From the NCBI GenBank assembly GCA_044867425.1, contig JBIOUX010000152.1, forward strand, positions 1 through 64,000: 64,000 bases of DNA, in the 5' to 3' direction. Numbering within the stretch: position 1 is the first letter of the stretch; each line of letters opens with the position of its first letter. The DNA is from CAWBJP01 sp044867425 (GTDB lineage: Bacteria > Actinomycetota > Acidimicrobiia > IMCC26256 > BP-133). Shown here in pieces: positions 52,260 through 60,860 of the stretch. The notes beneath the pieces are model-generated. The model ran no database searches. It was not told the origin of the DNA and was given only the letters and a program-made list of their open reading frames with translations. The translations under genes were made by a program, and so were the position numbers.

Positions 52260-52643
52260 GTGTCTTCGAGCGTGAGGCTGACCATTGGAGCGCTGGCCGT
52301 TGCGGCGCTCGCCGTGCTCGTTGCCATCACCATGGTCCCGACCCATGTGACCTTCGGAGCAGGCTCACTCCGGTGCGGAACGGTCTGGCATCCCGACCGA
52401 ACGAGCGAGATCGCCGGGTTGTGCGGTCGTGCGGGCGCACATCACCTACGCGCATCGCTCGTCGTTGGCGGATGGTTGGTGATGCTGGCCTTGGTGCCGT
52501 TGCTGGTAAGACGGCTCTTCTCCGCCAGGCAGCGAGCCGCCTACACGGTTTGGGCAATCCTCTTCCTGGGCGCCACCATTGCCGGAGTCGCCTCGTTGGG
52601 ACTGGTCGAGTACTCGCCGCCGGGCCTGGTCTTCGATCTCTGA
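52260..52643 (+). CDS. Hypothetical membrane protein with three helices
   Basis: Protein of 127 residues with three hydrophobic segments (about residues 6-26, 67-85 and 94-116). Between the first two lies a loop with two Cys (LRCGTVWHP, AGLCGRAG), probably outside the membrane and disulfide-linked. This resembles other small actinobacterial membrane proteins of unknown function. GTG at 52260; another GTG four codons later is possible. A CCCGATATCGGG palindrome lies upstream at 52212-52223. Confidence 0.65.
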   Translation: MSSSVRLTIGALAVAALAVLVAITMVPTHVTFGAGSLRCGTVWHPDRTSEIAGLCGRAGAHHLRASLVVGGWLVMLALVPLLVRRLFSARQRAAYTVWAILFLGATIAGVASLGLVEYSPPGLVFDL

Positions 52644-52656
52644 ACGAACTCCGGAG

Positions 52657-53490
52657 TCAACCGAGTAGCGGCTTCACCGCCTGGCCCAGCACCGCGGCGT
52701 TCTCGGGGTCGGCCGAGTCGAGCGGGCCGAGGATGACCCAGGAGGCACCCGCCTCCCCGTAGGCGGCGAGGAACTCCGCCACCCGCTCCGGGCCGCCCCA
52801 CACCAGTCCGGGGCGCATCCCGCCCAGGCGCTCCAGCTTGGCCTTGGCCTCGGTCTCGTCCGCCCCCAGGACGGCCAGCCCGCCCCAGGTGCACTCGACG
52901 GCCCCCGGCGGACGGCCGGCCCGCTCCGCCTCCTCCCGCACCTCGGCCGCCCGGCGGGCGAAGCCGCCGAGGCTGCCGCCCCAGCCGTTCCAGCCGTCGG
53001 CCCGGGTGGCGGCCAGGCGGCGGGCGGCCGGCGCCCAGCCGCCCACCCACACCGGGTAGCCCCGGCCCACGGCGCGGTCCACCGTCTCCTCCAGGCGGGC
53101 CAGGCGGTCGGCCGTCTCCACCCCGAAGGCCTCGTTCTCCGGGTCGCTCTCCTCGTCGCCCGAACCGATGCCCGCCACCAGGCGGCCGGGGGCGATGCGG
53201 GCCACGGTGTCCAGCGCCGCCACCAGGGTCGCCGGCGAGCGCAGGGTGGCCCGGGCCACCAGGGACCCCACCGTGATCCGGGACGTCTCGGCTCCCACCG
53301 CCGCCAGCGTGGTGGTCAGCTCCAGGGCTGGACGGGGCTCGGCGTCGGCGGCGTCACCCCGCTGGCGGAACAGGTGGTCGAAGGCGAAGATCCCGTCGAG
53401 GCCGGCGGCCTCGGCCACGCCGGCCACGGCCAGCACCGGGCCCGGCTCGGCGCGGAACGACGGCAGGGTGAGCCCGATGCGCAGCGTCAC
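52657..53490 (-). CDS. LLM-class flavin-dependent oxidoreductase
   Basis: Luciferase-like monooxygenase family protein of 277 residues with a TIM-barrel. Typical elements: GLTLPSFRAEPGPVLAV at the start, GIFAFDHLF, ITVGSLVARATLRSPATLV, and VWVGGWAPAARRLAATRADGW. In actinobacteria many members use coenzyme F420 rather than FMN, but the cofactor cannot be decided here. GTG at 53490, 16 bp after the ROK kinase stop, so it is probably in the same transcript. Confidence 0.85.
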   Translation of the reverse strand: MTLRIGLTLPSFRAEPGPVLAVAGVAEAAGLDGIFAFDHLFRQRGDAADAEPRPALELTTTLAAVGAETSRITVGSLVARATLRSPATLVAALDTVARIAPGRLVAGIGSGDEESDPENEAFGVETADRLARLEETVDRAVGRGYPVWVGGWAPAARRLAATRADGWNGWGGSLGGFARRAAEVREEAERAGRPPGAVECTWGGLAVLGADETEAKAKLERLGGMRPGLVWGGPERVAEFLAAYGEAGASWVILGPLDSADPENAAVLGQAVKPLLG

Positions 53491-53506
53491 GGGGCGGCCG
53501 CCGGCG

Positions 53507-54478
53507 TCACTCCAGGCCCTCCCGGGCGTCCACCGCCGCTTCGGCCAGCGGGCGGGCCAGGGCCGCGGCGCCGATGGCCCCGGCCCGCGGCCCCAGCTCG
53601 GCCGCCACCACGGGCGGGACGACCCGGTGCTCGGGGGCCTCCACGAAGGCGGGCAGCTCGGCCCGGACCCGATCGACGAGCACGTCGCCCAGGGTCACCA
53701 ACCCGCCCGAGACGACCACCAGCTCGGGGTCGAGGATGTTCACCAGCCCGCCCAGGCCGATGGCCACCCACCGGGCGTAAGCGTCGAGCAGGGCCAGCCC
53801 GTCGGCCTCGCCGGCGACGGCCGACTCCCCCACCGTCTGCCCGGTCACCGCCGCCGGGTCGCCGCCCGCCCGGGCCAGCACGCCGGGGGCGTCACCCCGG
53901 GCGGCCCACTCCCGGCCCATCCGGCCCAGCGCCGTCCCCGAGGCGAACGATTCCCAGTGGCCCCGGGCGCCGCAGGAGCAGGGCGGCCCGTCGGGATCGA
54001 TGGTGAAGTGCCCGACCTCGGCGGCCACGCCGTGCCCGCCCCGCAGCACGCGCCCGCCGGTCACGATGCCCCCGCCGATGCCGGTCCCGAAGGTCAGGAC
54101 CAGCACCTCGTGGCAGCCCCGGGCCGCGCCGTGGAGGACCTCGCCCAGGGCGGCCACGTTGGCGTCGTTGTCGACCGCCACCGGCAGCCGGCACGCCTTC
54201 TCCAGCCGGCTCCCCAGCTCCAGCCCCTCGATGCCGGGGATGTTGGGGGCGTAGCGGACCACGCCCTCGAAATCCACCATGCCCGCCACCCCGACGCCCA
54301 CCGCCTCGACGCCGGGGACAGCGGAGGCCAGCTCCTCGGTGGCGGCGGCCAGGCCGGCCAGCACCGCCTCGGGACCGTCTCCGGACGGGTGGAGGGTCTC
54401 GGCCACCACCGCGCCGGCGCTGTCGGCCACCACGCCCAGGAGCTTGGTCCCGCCCAGGTCGACGCCGATGGTCAGCAC
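53507..54478 (-). CDS. ROK-family sugar kinase (glucokinase-like)
   Basis: ATP-dependent sugar kinase of 323 residues. The phosphate loop is IGVDLGGTKLLGVV at the N-terminus. The catalytic Asp is in AVDNDANVAALGE, and LTFGTGIGGGIV follows. The zinc motif is CSCGARGHWESFASG: the usual CxCGxxGC has His in place of the third Cys, which can still bind zinc. GTG 54478 is the family-like start; a longer frame to 54544 overlaps the next gene. The 28-bp gap and shared strand suggest an operon with the eRF1-like gene. Confidence 0.88.
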   Translation of the reverse strand: MLTIGVDLGGTKLLGVVADSAGAVVAETLHPSGDGPEAVLAGLAAATEELASAVPGVEAVGVGVAGMVDFEGVVRYAPNIPGIEGLELGSRLEKACRLPVAVDNDANVAALGEVLHGAARGCHEVLVLTFGTGIGGGIVTGGRVLRGGHGVAAEVGHFTIDPDGPPCSCGARGHWESFASGTALGRMGREWAARGDAPGVLARAGGDPAAVTGQTVGESAVAGEADGLALLDAYARWVAIGLGGLVNILDPELVVVSGGLVTLGDVLVDRVRAELPAFVEAPEHRVVPPVVAAELGPRAGAIGAAALARPLAEAAVDAREGLE

Positions 54479-54506
54479 GCCGTCAGCCCGCCGGGGATCA
54501 GCAAAG

Positions 54507-55625
54507 TCAGAACCGGAGCAGGGCGCCGATGCGGCCGAGGACATCGAGGTCGGCGCTCTCCCGCACCACCTCGACCCGGCACTTGTTGGCCAGCGCCTCC
54601 TCCATGGCCTGCTCCACCACGTCCTCCACCAGCTGCATCGACGCCCCGCACACCGGGCAGCCCCGGCCCTTGACGGCCAGCCACCGGCAGGACGGGCAGC
54701 GCCAGCCGGGCGCCTCGTAGCCGTCGGAGATGAGCAGAGTCTCGACCCGGCGCTCCACCAGGGCCCGCAGGGTGGACTCCAGCCCAGCCACGCCGGCGTT
54801 GCCCGCCCCGACCTGGTCGCGCAAGCGGTCCACCATGGCCTCCTCGGCGGCCCGGGCCACCGCTTCCTCCACCTGGAGGGCGGCGTGGCGGATCTCCTCG
54901 GGGGCGGCGGTCACCATGATGGACAGGCGGGCGGCCACCCGCTCCCTCAGGTAGGGGTGCAGCAGGGCCTCGAACTCGCCCACCACCTCGTGGGGGCCGC
55001 CCAGGATGAGATGATCGACGGGGTGGCGGCCGACCTCGTCGAAGGTGACCTCGGCGGCGTGCTTGAGGTGCTTGTGGGCCAGCTCGTCGGTGTGGCGCTG
55101 GATGTTGGCCGCCGAGCGGCCCCCCTGGTCATGCCGGCGAGGGACGGCGTCGAACACCTCGGTGCGCTCAGACAGCTCCCCCTGCTCGATGCGGAACAAC
55201 CGGGCCCGCTGCCGGTCCACCAGCACCACGGCGAAGCGGGCGTAGGCCTGGACCAGGGCCTCGAGCTGGCGCACGTGGGGCGAGGCGTTGAGGACGATCT
55301 CGTTGCGGACGGGCAGCGGTGACTCGACCACCTCGAAGAACCCCTCAGCCGAGCAGGAGAAGAACGCCAGCCCCCTCACCCGGGACCGGTCGAAGCCGGC
55401 CTTCACCCAGGAGCTGATCCGTCCCAGGTCGCCCTCCACCGACTGGGTCGCCGCCGGTTCCAGTTCCATCGCCCGTTCCCGGGCGTGGCGCATCAGATAG
55501 TCCAGCTGTTGCTCGTAGTCGACATGACGGGGATGCCGGCGGCCGTCGACGTCCAGATAGCAGCTGGTGACGACAGGGCTCCCCCGGTGGGCGGCGAGCG
55601 AGCGGATCCGGTCGTCACTGATCAC
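54507..55625 (-). CDS. eRF1-like protein (baeRF / Vms1-type peptidyl-tRNA hydrolase family)
   Basis: Protein of 372 residues related to archaeal/eukaryal release factor 1 and to the bacterial Rv2629-type proteins. The region equivalent to the GGQ loop reads DQGGRSAANIQRHTDE near residues 166-181, so Arg replaces the catalytic Gln, with a Gln just before. A C-terminal zinc ribbon has CPSCRWLAVKGRGCPVCG, and the end GRIGALLRF matches eRF1. Such proteins are thought to act on stalled ribosomes. GTG start at 55625 with AAGGGGG upstream. Confidence 0.82.
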   Translation of the reverse strand: MISDDRIRSLAAHRGSPVVTSCYLDVDGRRHPRHVDYEQQLDYLMRHARERAMELEPAATQSVEGDLGRISSWVKAGFDRSRVRGLAFFSCSAEGFFEVVESPLPVRNEIVLNASPHVRQLEALVQAYARFAVVLVDRQRARLFRIEQGELSERTEVFDAVPRRHDQGGRSAANIQRHTDELAHKHLKHAAEVTFDEVGRHPVDHLILGGPHEVVGEFEALLHPYLRERVAARLSIMVTAAPEEIRHAALQVEEAVARAAEEAMVDRLRDQVGAGNAGVAGLESTLRALVERRVETLLISDGYEAPGWRCPSCRWLAVKGRGCPVCGASMQLVEDVVEQAMEEALANKCRVEVVRESADLDVLGRIGALLRF

Positions 55626-55753
55626 GGCGACCCCCTTCTTCGGCTCAGCGCTGGGGTACCCAAGGGTCCCTGATGCTACGTCGCTCCGCCGCTGGTAGCT
55701 TCGCCCAGTGCAGTTGAGGCTGGTCGGAGCAGGTACTCGAAGGGGGGAAAGCG

Positions 55754-56113
55754 TTGAGCGTCGGAACTGACAACCAGACCACCAAGGCTCTCGGGTGGAT
55801 GGTGGAGAAGCTGTCTGAGGCCAAAGCCAACGGCTACTGGCTGGACAAGATCGCGTCCATGCCTGTACTTGGCTCCGCCCCGGCCACCGCCGTCCAGGCG
55901 AGGTCCCCGGCCACGGCGGGCGGAGTCAGCCAGGCCGACCTCGACCGTGCCATCGACCGGGCGGCCCGGGCCGAAGCCCAGGTCGTCGCCCTGACCGACC
56001 GGGTGGAGAAGCTGGAGCAGGACCTCCAGGCGCTCGCCACCCACCTCGAGGAGGCGGTGGGCTCCTACGAGGAGGGCGAGCACAAGTCGCACTGGTGGTC
56101 ACGCCGGGGGTAG
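55754..56113 (+). CDS. Hypothetical coiled-coil protein
   Basis: Protein of 119 residues. The first 40 residues are helical (ALGWMVEKLSEAKANGYWLD), then an Ala/Pro linker. A coiled coil with heptad leucines follows (VEKLEQDLQALATHLEEAV), ending in a basic, Trp-rich tail. TTG start at 55754 with AGGGGGGAAAG just upstream. No family recognised; it precedes the two-component genes but is separated from them by a putative promoter. Confidence 0.65.
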   Translation: MSVGTDNQTTKALGWMVEKLSEAKANGYWLDKIASMPVLGSAPATAVQARSPATAGGVSQADLDRAIDRAARAEAQVVALTDRVEKLEQDLQALATHLEEAVGSYEEGEHKSHWWSRRG

Positions 56114-56144
56114 TGCGCCACTGACTCAAATCCCGCCGGCCCCC

Positions 56145-56150
56145 TACCCT
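56145..56150 (+). promoter_or_regulatory. Putative -10 element (TACCCT) for sensor kinase gene
   Basis: TACCCT is followed by seven G and then ATG 56158. The spacing of 7 nt again predicts a leaderless transcript. Confidence 0.45.
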
Positions 56151-56157
56151 GGGGGGG

Positions 56158-57255
56158 ATGGAACGGTCCGTCAACCAGGGCCTGGCCGCCTTCCGCTGGT
56201 GTGCCTGGCTGTGGATGGCGGCCGTCCTCCTGATCTCCCACGACGATCTCCGCCCGGGCCGGGGCGTGCCGGTGGCCGTCGCCCTGGTGGGTGCCGCCCT
56301 GGCCGTCACCGTGGCCGACACCGTGTGGCTGCGGACGCGCCCCGAGGTGCTGGGCCGCTCGGGGCCGGTGCTGGCCGAGGTGGCGGTCGGCTTCGCCCTG
56401 GTGCTGGCCGACGGCTTCGTCTACGGCGCCGACCACGCCTTCTCCACGTCCCAGTCGCTCGGCTCGGTCTGGCCCCTGGCCGGCATCCTGGCCGCCGGCG
56501 CCGTGCTCGGCCCCGGCCCGGGGGCGGGCGTGGGCGTGGCGCTGGGGCTGGCCCGGGTGGGGGCCACGCTGATCAACGGTGCCGACATCGACCAGACCGG
56601 CGAGTTCCTCTCCCTCACCAACACCACGGTCTTCTACACCGTGGGCGGGGCGGTGGCGGGCTACCTGGCCCGCCTGCTGCGCCGGGCCGAGCGCCAGGTG
56701 TCCGCCGCCCGGGCCCGGGAGGAGGTGGCCCGCACCCTCCATGACGGGGTTCTGCAGACGCTGGCCGTCGTCGAGCGCCGGGCCACCGATCCGGCCCTGG
56801 CCCGCCTGGCCCGGGAGCAGGAGCGGGAGCTGCGGGAGTACCTCTTCGGGGCGCCCGACGGCGCCGGGGCGGCCGGCGACCTCGGTGCCGCCCTGCGGGG
56901 CGCCGCCGCCCGCTTCGAGGACGCCTTCGGCGGACGGGCCACCGTGCTGGTGGCCGACGACGTGCCCGCCGTGCGCAGCCGGGTGGTGGAGGCGCTGTCC
57001 GGGGCGGTGGGGGAAGCGCTGACCAACGCCGGCAAGCACGGCCGGGCCGAGCGGGTCACCGTGTACGTGGAGCCGGACGGGCGGGGGGTGTTCTGCTCGG
57101 TGAAGGACGACGGGGCCGGCTTCGACGTGGACGGCACCCCCGAGGGGGTGGGCCTGTCCCGCTCCATCCGGGGCCGGGTGGGCGAGCTGGGCGGGCGGGT
57201 GGAGATCCGCAGCCAGGCCGGCTCGGGAACGGAGATCCTGCTGTGGGTGCCCTGA
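56158..57255 (+). CDS. NarL-type sensor histidine kinase
   Basis: Membrane sensor kinase of 365 residues. Five or six helices fill residues 10-170. The HisKA_3 dimerisation helix follows, with the phosphorylated His in RTLHDGVLQTLAVVERR near residue 195. The ATP-binding domain has EALTNAGKHGRAERV (N box), DDGAGFDVDG (G1) and GVGLSRSIRGRV (G2). ATG at 56158. Its 3' end overlaps the response regulator start by 13 bp, so the two form one signalling pair. Signal unknown; there is no extracytoplasmic domain, so it may sense the membrane itself. Confidence 0.9.
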   Translation: MERSVNQGLAAFRWCAWLWMAAVLLISHDDLRPGRGVPVAVALVGAALAVTVADTVWLRTRPEVLGRSGPVLAEVAVGFALVLADGFVYGADHAFSTSQSLGSVWPLAGILAAGAVLGPGPGAGVGVALGLARVGATLINGADIDQTGEFLSLTNTTVFYTVGGAVAGYLARLLRRAERQVSAARAREEVARTLHDGVLQTLAVVERRATDPALARLAREQERELREYLFGAPDGAGAAGDLGAALRGAAARFEDAFGGRATVLVADDVPAVRSRVVEALSGAVGEALTNAGKHGRAERVTVYVEPDGRGVFCSVKDDGAGFDVDGTPEGVGLSRSIRGRVGELGGRVEIRSQAGSGTEILLWVP

Positions 57256-57920
57256 GCGCCGGGTCCGGCGGCGGCGGTGTCAAGCCCGGGGACCGGGGTG
57301 TCCCCGTCAAGGTCGTGCTGGCCGACGACCACCCCATCTGGCGGGACGGGGTGCGGGCCGACCTGGGCGAGGGGTTCTCGGTGGTGGCCGTGGCGGGCAA
57401 CGCCGACGAGGCCATCGCCGCCGTGCGGGAGCACCGGCCCGACCTGGTGGTCTGCGACCTGCACATGCCCGGCGGCGGCGGCATCAAGGTGGCCCGCACC
57501 TGCGGCGAGGAGACCAGGATCGTGATGCTCACCGTCTCCGAGGCCGAACGCGACCTGCTCGACGCCGTGGCCGCCGGGGCGGTGGGCTACCTGGTGAAGT
57601 CGACCCCGGGGCCGGAGCTGCGGGCCGCCCTCGTGCGGGCCGCCGGTGGGGAGCCGGTGTTCTCCCCCGCCCTGGCGGCGCTGGTCCTGGGCGAGTTCCG
57701 GCGCCTGGCCAAGTCGCCGTCGGGCGCCAACCCGCTCTCGGACCGGGAGCGGGAGGTGCTCCAGCTGGTGGCCCGGGGCCACGCCTACAAGGAGATCGGC
57801 GCCCAGCTGTTCATCGCCGAGAAGACGGTGGAGAACCACGTCCGCAACATCCTGGGGAAGCTGCACCTGTCGCGGAAGCAGGAGCTGATCCGCTACGCCA
57901 TGGAGCACGGGATCGAGTAG
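57243..57920 (+). CDS. LuxR/NarL-family response regulator
   Basis: Two-domain regulator of 225 residues. The receiver (about residues 22-138) has ADDHP acidic residues, the phospho-acceptor Asp in VVCDLHMPGGGGI and the Lys in GYLVKSTPG. The HTH (about 163-222) reads LSDREREVLQLVARGHAYKE then VENHVRNILGKL. The start is GTG 57243, the only start codon before the receiver. This adds about 20 N-terminal residues that include PGDRGVP, encoded by a GC-rich palindrome like that at 18490. Confidence 0.92.
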   Translation: MGALSAGSGGGGVKPGDRGVPVKVVLADDHPIWRDGVRADLGEGFSVVAVAGNADEAIAAVREHRPDLVVCDLHMPGGGGIKVARTCGEETRIVMLTVSEAERDLLDAVAAGAVGYLVKSTPGPELRAALVRAAGGEPVFSPALAALVLGEFRRLAKSPSGANPLSDREREVLQLVARGHAYKEIGAQLFIAEKTVENHVRNILGKLHLSRKQELIRYAMEHGIE

Positions 57921-57941
57921 CCGCCCGGGCCGGGAACTGCC

Positions 57942-57988
57942 AACCTGCGTGGCTCACCGCCGCATACCGGCGCTGAGCAGCGCCGGTT
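57942..57988. repeat. Palindromic repeat (REP-like), copy 3, inverted
   Basis: Reverse complement matches copy 2 (9721-9767) at 44 of 47 positions. It lies 21 bp after the response regulator stop, again between genes. Confidence 0.78.
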
Positions 57989-58004
57989 GGCCCTAGCTGC
58001 GGCT

Positions 58005-58020
58005 CTGGGGGGTCCCCCAG
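58005..58020 (+). terminator. GC-rich hairpin after two-component genes
   Basis: CTGGGGG-GT-CCCCCAG is a perfect inverted repeat 84 bp after the regulator stop and 58 bp before the next ATG. No T-run. Together with the REP copy it could end the transcript. Confidence 0.4.
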
Positions 58021-58078
58021 GGGGAAATGGGGGCTGGGCCCGATGGTCGGGGGCGGCGGCGGGCCGCACCATCGGTCC

Positions 58079-60844
58079 ATGAACCACACCACAACGTCCA
58101 CCCCCCCGCCCTCGCCGGCGCCCCCTCCCCCGCCCGCCTCGCCGCCCCCGGCCACGCCGTCCGGGCGGCGGACGGGAGCCACCTGGGTGGCGGGCACCGG
58201 CGCCTTCCTGCTCCTGGCCGCCGCCGCCACGTTCATCGCCGTGCGCTGGGACACGCTGCCGGAGTCGGCCAAGCTGGCCCTGGTCGGCGCGCTGACCGGC
58301 GGCTTCCTCCTCGGCGGCCGGGCGCTGTCCCGCACCCTGCCCGCCACCGGCGACGTCCTCTTCCACCTCGGCGCCTTCCTCCTTCCCGTCGACGTGGCCG
58401 GCCTGGCCGTGCGGGGGGGCTGGGACTGGCGGTGGCTGCTCCTGGCCGAAGGAGTGGTGGGGGTGGTCGCCCTCGGGTGGTTGGGCCGGGCCCGGCGCAC
58501 CCCTCCGTCCCCTGGCTCCGTGGTCCTGCGGGTGGCGGCCGCCGCGGCCATGCCGGTCCTGGCCGCCGGCGTGGCCGGGTTGACGCCCCTGCCCGCCGGG
58601 GTCGTCCTCATCGCCCTCGCCCTGGCCGCCGACGGGCTGGGCCGGCTGGCCATCGCCGGTGCCGTGCCCGTGGCTCCGTCCGAGGGCACCGGCTGGCGCC
58701 GGGCGGCGTCGGCCTGGGCGGCGCTGGCCGGACTGGCGCCCCTGATCGGCCTGGTGCTGGTGGCCGTCACCGGGCCGGCCGGCCCCTGGGCCGGTCCTTC
58801 GGAGTTCGCGGCCCGCCTGGGGGCGGGGACCCTCACCGACCTCGGCCTCCTGGGCCGGCCGGTGACCCTGACCGCCGGGGTGACCGGCCTGATGGCGGCC
58901 TGGGTGCTGGGCCGGCGGGCCCGGGAACGGACCGACGCCGCCCTGGCCTTCCTCGCCCTGGCCTGCGTGGCCACCGGGGCTCTGGCCACCGTGATCACGC
59001 CCGGCCTCACCGCCGGCAGCGGTCTGGTGGCGGCGGCCGCTGCGTTCCTGGGGGTCGAGGTGGCGGCCTGGCTGGCCGGACGCGACCCCTTCTGGCGCCC
59101 CGTGCTCGGCTCGGTGGCCGGCATGGCCGAGGCGGTCGGCTCCGTCCCCACCATCCTGGGAGCGAGCGGCCTTGTCGTCCTGGCCGCCGTCCTCGGCCTC
59201 ATCGGACAGCTCGACTCGTGGTCGGGGCCGGCGGCCGTCGCCCTGGCCCTGGCGGCCGCCGGCTGGCTGGCCGCCGACCTGCGCCACGCCCCGGTCCGGG
59301 GCTCGGGTACCGGTGAGAGCTGGGCCCTCATCCGGACGCTGGTCCGCGGCGGGGGACGGGAAGGCGCCTTCCTGCTCGCCGCCCTGTCCGCGGTGGCCGC
59401 CGTGGTGGCCGCCACCTCCTCCTCGGCCGCCGGTGCCGTGGCCCTAGTGGTCGTGGCCGCCGCCGCCGTGGCCGCCGCTCGCCTGGTGGCCCCCCTGGTG
59501 GCGGCCACCGCTGTCCCCTGGGCCCTGGTCGTGGCCTTCCCCGAGCCGGGCTGGTGCCTCGGCGTGGGCCTGGCCGGGGCCGCCGTGCTGGTCGAGGCCT
59601 CGCGCCTCGGGTCGCGCCACCAAGACCTGCACCGCCTCGTCGGGCACCTGGGCGTCTTCGAGCTGCTGGCCACGGCGTCGGTGCCCGTCGCCCTGGCCGG
59701 CGCCGGTGTGGGCGTGGGCCTCATCGGCCCCGGCGCCGCGGCCGTGGTGGGCGTGGCGGCGTGCTGGCTGCTCGCCGTCCGCCTCGACGCCGCCGGCGGG
59801 GCGGTGCGGACCGCCACCTTCGGGTCGCTGGCCGACGTCGCCCGGCTGGGGATGCTGGTGCCGCTGGTCGTCCTCGCCGCCCGGGGCCTGCTCGCTCCCA
59901 CCGGCACGGCCTTCGCCATCCACGGCCCGTTCCGCCCCGGCGCCGCCCCGCTGGCCGCGGCCGAGACGATCCCGGCGGCCGTGGCCGCCCTGGGCCTGTT
60001 CGCCTTCGACGCCGCCCGGCGCCGGCGTCCTGTGCTCGCCCTGGGGTCGGCTGCCGCCGTCCAGCTGCTGCTGGCCGAGGTGGCCCGGGCCGCCGGCCTC
60101 GACCCCGCCGGCGTCGGCCTCACCCTGGCCGCCGGCGCCATCGCCTGGAGCGGGTTGGCCGCCGTGGTGGAAGACCCCTGGCGCACGCCCTTCCTGGCCG
60201 CCGCCGGCGCCGGCCTCGGCCTGGGCGCCGTGGCCGCCGCCGGCGACCCGGCCGCCTTCAGCACCGTGCTGCTCATCACCGGCGGACTGCTGATCGCCGC
60301 CGGCCTCGTGTCCGGCCGGGTGCTCACCGGCCACGCCGGGGGCGTCCTCATCGCCCTCGGCATCGGCGGCCACCTGGTCACGGCCGGGGTGGGCGCCCCC
60401 GAGCCCTACGTCCTGCCCGTGGCCGCCCAGCTGGTGGTGGCCGGCGCCCAGGCCCGGCGCCGGCGGGCGTCGGGGCCCTCACCGATCTCGTCGTGGGTGG
60501 CCTACGGCCCGGCCATCGCCCTCCTCGGCGGTGTCGCCCTGGCCGAACGGCTGGGCGGCGGCTCCGGGTGGCACGCCCTGGTGGTCGGGGCGGTGGGGGT
60601 GGCCGCCGTGGCCACCGGCGGGATGTGGCGCCTGGCCGGCCCGCTGGTGCTCGGCACCGGCCTGCTGGTGGCGGTGACGGCCCACGAGTCGCTGACCGCC
60701 CTGGCCGGCGTGCCGACCTGGGCCTGGCTGGCCGCCGGGGGTGGCTTCCTGCTCGCCACCGGGGTCGCCCTGGAGCGCTCCGACACCTCCCCGGTGGAAG
60801 CTGGACGGCGCGTCGTCGACATCCTCTCCGAACGCTTCGCCTGA
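58079..60844 (+). CDS. Very large multi-spanning membrane protein (SCO7613 C-terminal-domain-like)
   Basis: Protein of 921 residues, almost all hydrophobic, with an estimated 24-28 helices after a Pro-rich cytoplasmic start (PPPSPAPPPPPASPPP). It resembles the actinobacterial family named for the SCO7613 C-terminal membrane domain, whose function is unknown. The opening TGAFLLLAAAATFIAVRWDTL, with VRWDTLPESAKLAL after the first helix, is the DUF2157-like signature shared with the next gene. No catalytic or transport motif seen. ATG 58079; a GTG/ATG region at 58043 is a poorer choice. Likely an operon with the next two genes. Confidence 0.78.
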   Translation: MNHTTTSTPPPSPAPPPPPASPPPATPSGRRTGATWVAGTGAFLLLAAAATFIAVRWDTLPESAKLALVGALTGGFLLGGRALSRTLPATGDVLFHLGAFLLPVDVAGLAVRGGWDWRWLLLAEGVVGVVALGWLGRARRTPPSPGSVVLRVAAAAAMPVLAAGVAGLTPLPAGVVLIALALAADGLGRLAIAGAVPVAPSEGTGWRRAASAWAALAGLAPLIGLVLVAVTGPAGPWAGPSEFAARLGAGTLTDLGLLGRPVTLTAGVTGLMAAWVLGRRARERTDAALAFLALACVATGALATVITPGLTAGSGLVAAAAAFLGVEVAAWLAGRDPFWRPVLGSVAGMAEAVGSVPTILGASGLVVLAAVLGLIGQLDSWSGPAAVALALAAAGWLAADLRHAPVRGSGTGESWALIRTLVRGGGREGAFLLAALSAVAAVVAATSSSAAGAVALVVVAAAAVAAARLVAPLVAATAVPWALVVAFPEPGWCLGVGLAGAAVLVEASRLGSRHQDLHRLVGHLGVFELLATASVPVALAGAGVGVGLIGPGAAAVVGVAACWLLAVRLDAAGGAVRTATFGSLADVARLGMLVPLVVLAARGLLAPTGTAFAIHGPFRPGAAPLAAAETIPAAVAALGLFAFDAARRRRPVLALGSAAAVQLLLAEVARAAGLDPAGVGLTLAAGAIAWSGLAAVVEDPWRTPFLAAAGAGLGLGAVAAAGDPAAFSTVLLITGGLLIAAGLVSGRVLTGHAGGVLIALGIGGHLVTAGVGAPEPYVLPVAAQLVVAGAQARRRRASGPSPISSWVAYGPAIALLGGVALAERLGGGSGWHALVVGAVGVAAVATGGMWRLAGPLVLGTGLLVAVTAHESLTALAGVPTWAWLAAGGGFLLATGVALERSDTSPVEAGRRVVDILSERFA

Positions 60845-60860
60845 AAGGACCGCACGCATC

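Noticed and set aside
50158..52643. Integron cassette array with attC sites
   Set aside because: No paired RYYYAAC/GTTRRRY core sites or long imperfect palindromes were found in the gaps, and no integrase is in the window. Only a weaker island or cassette-like reading is kept as a finding.
57811..60381. 856-codon minus-strand frame opposite the giant membrane protein
   Set aside because: Ala/Arg/Pro/Thr-rich antisense translation; no domain; the plus strand shows regular membrane helices.
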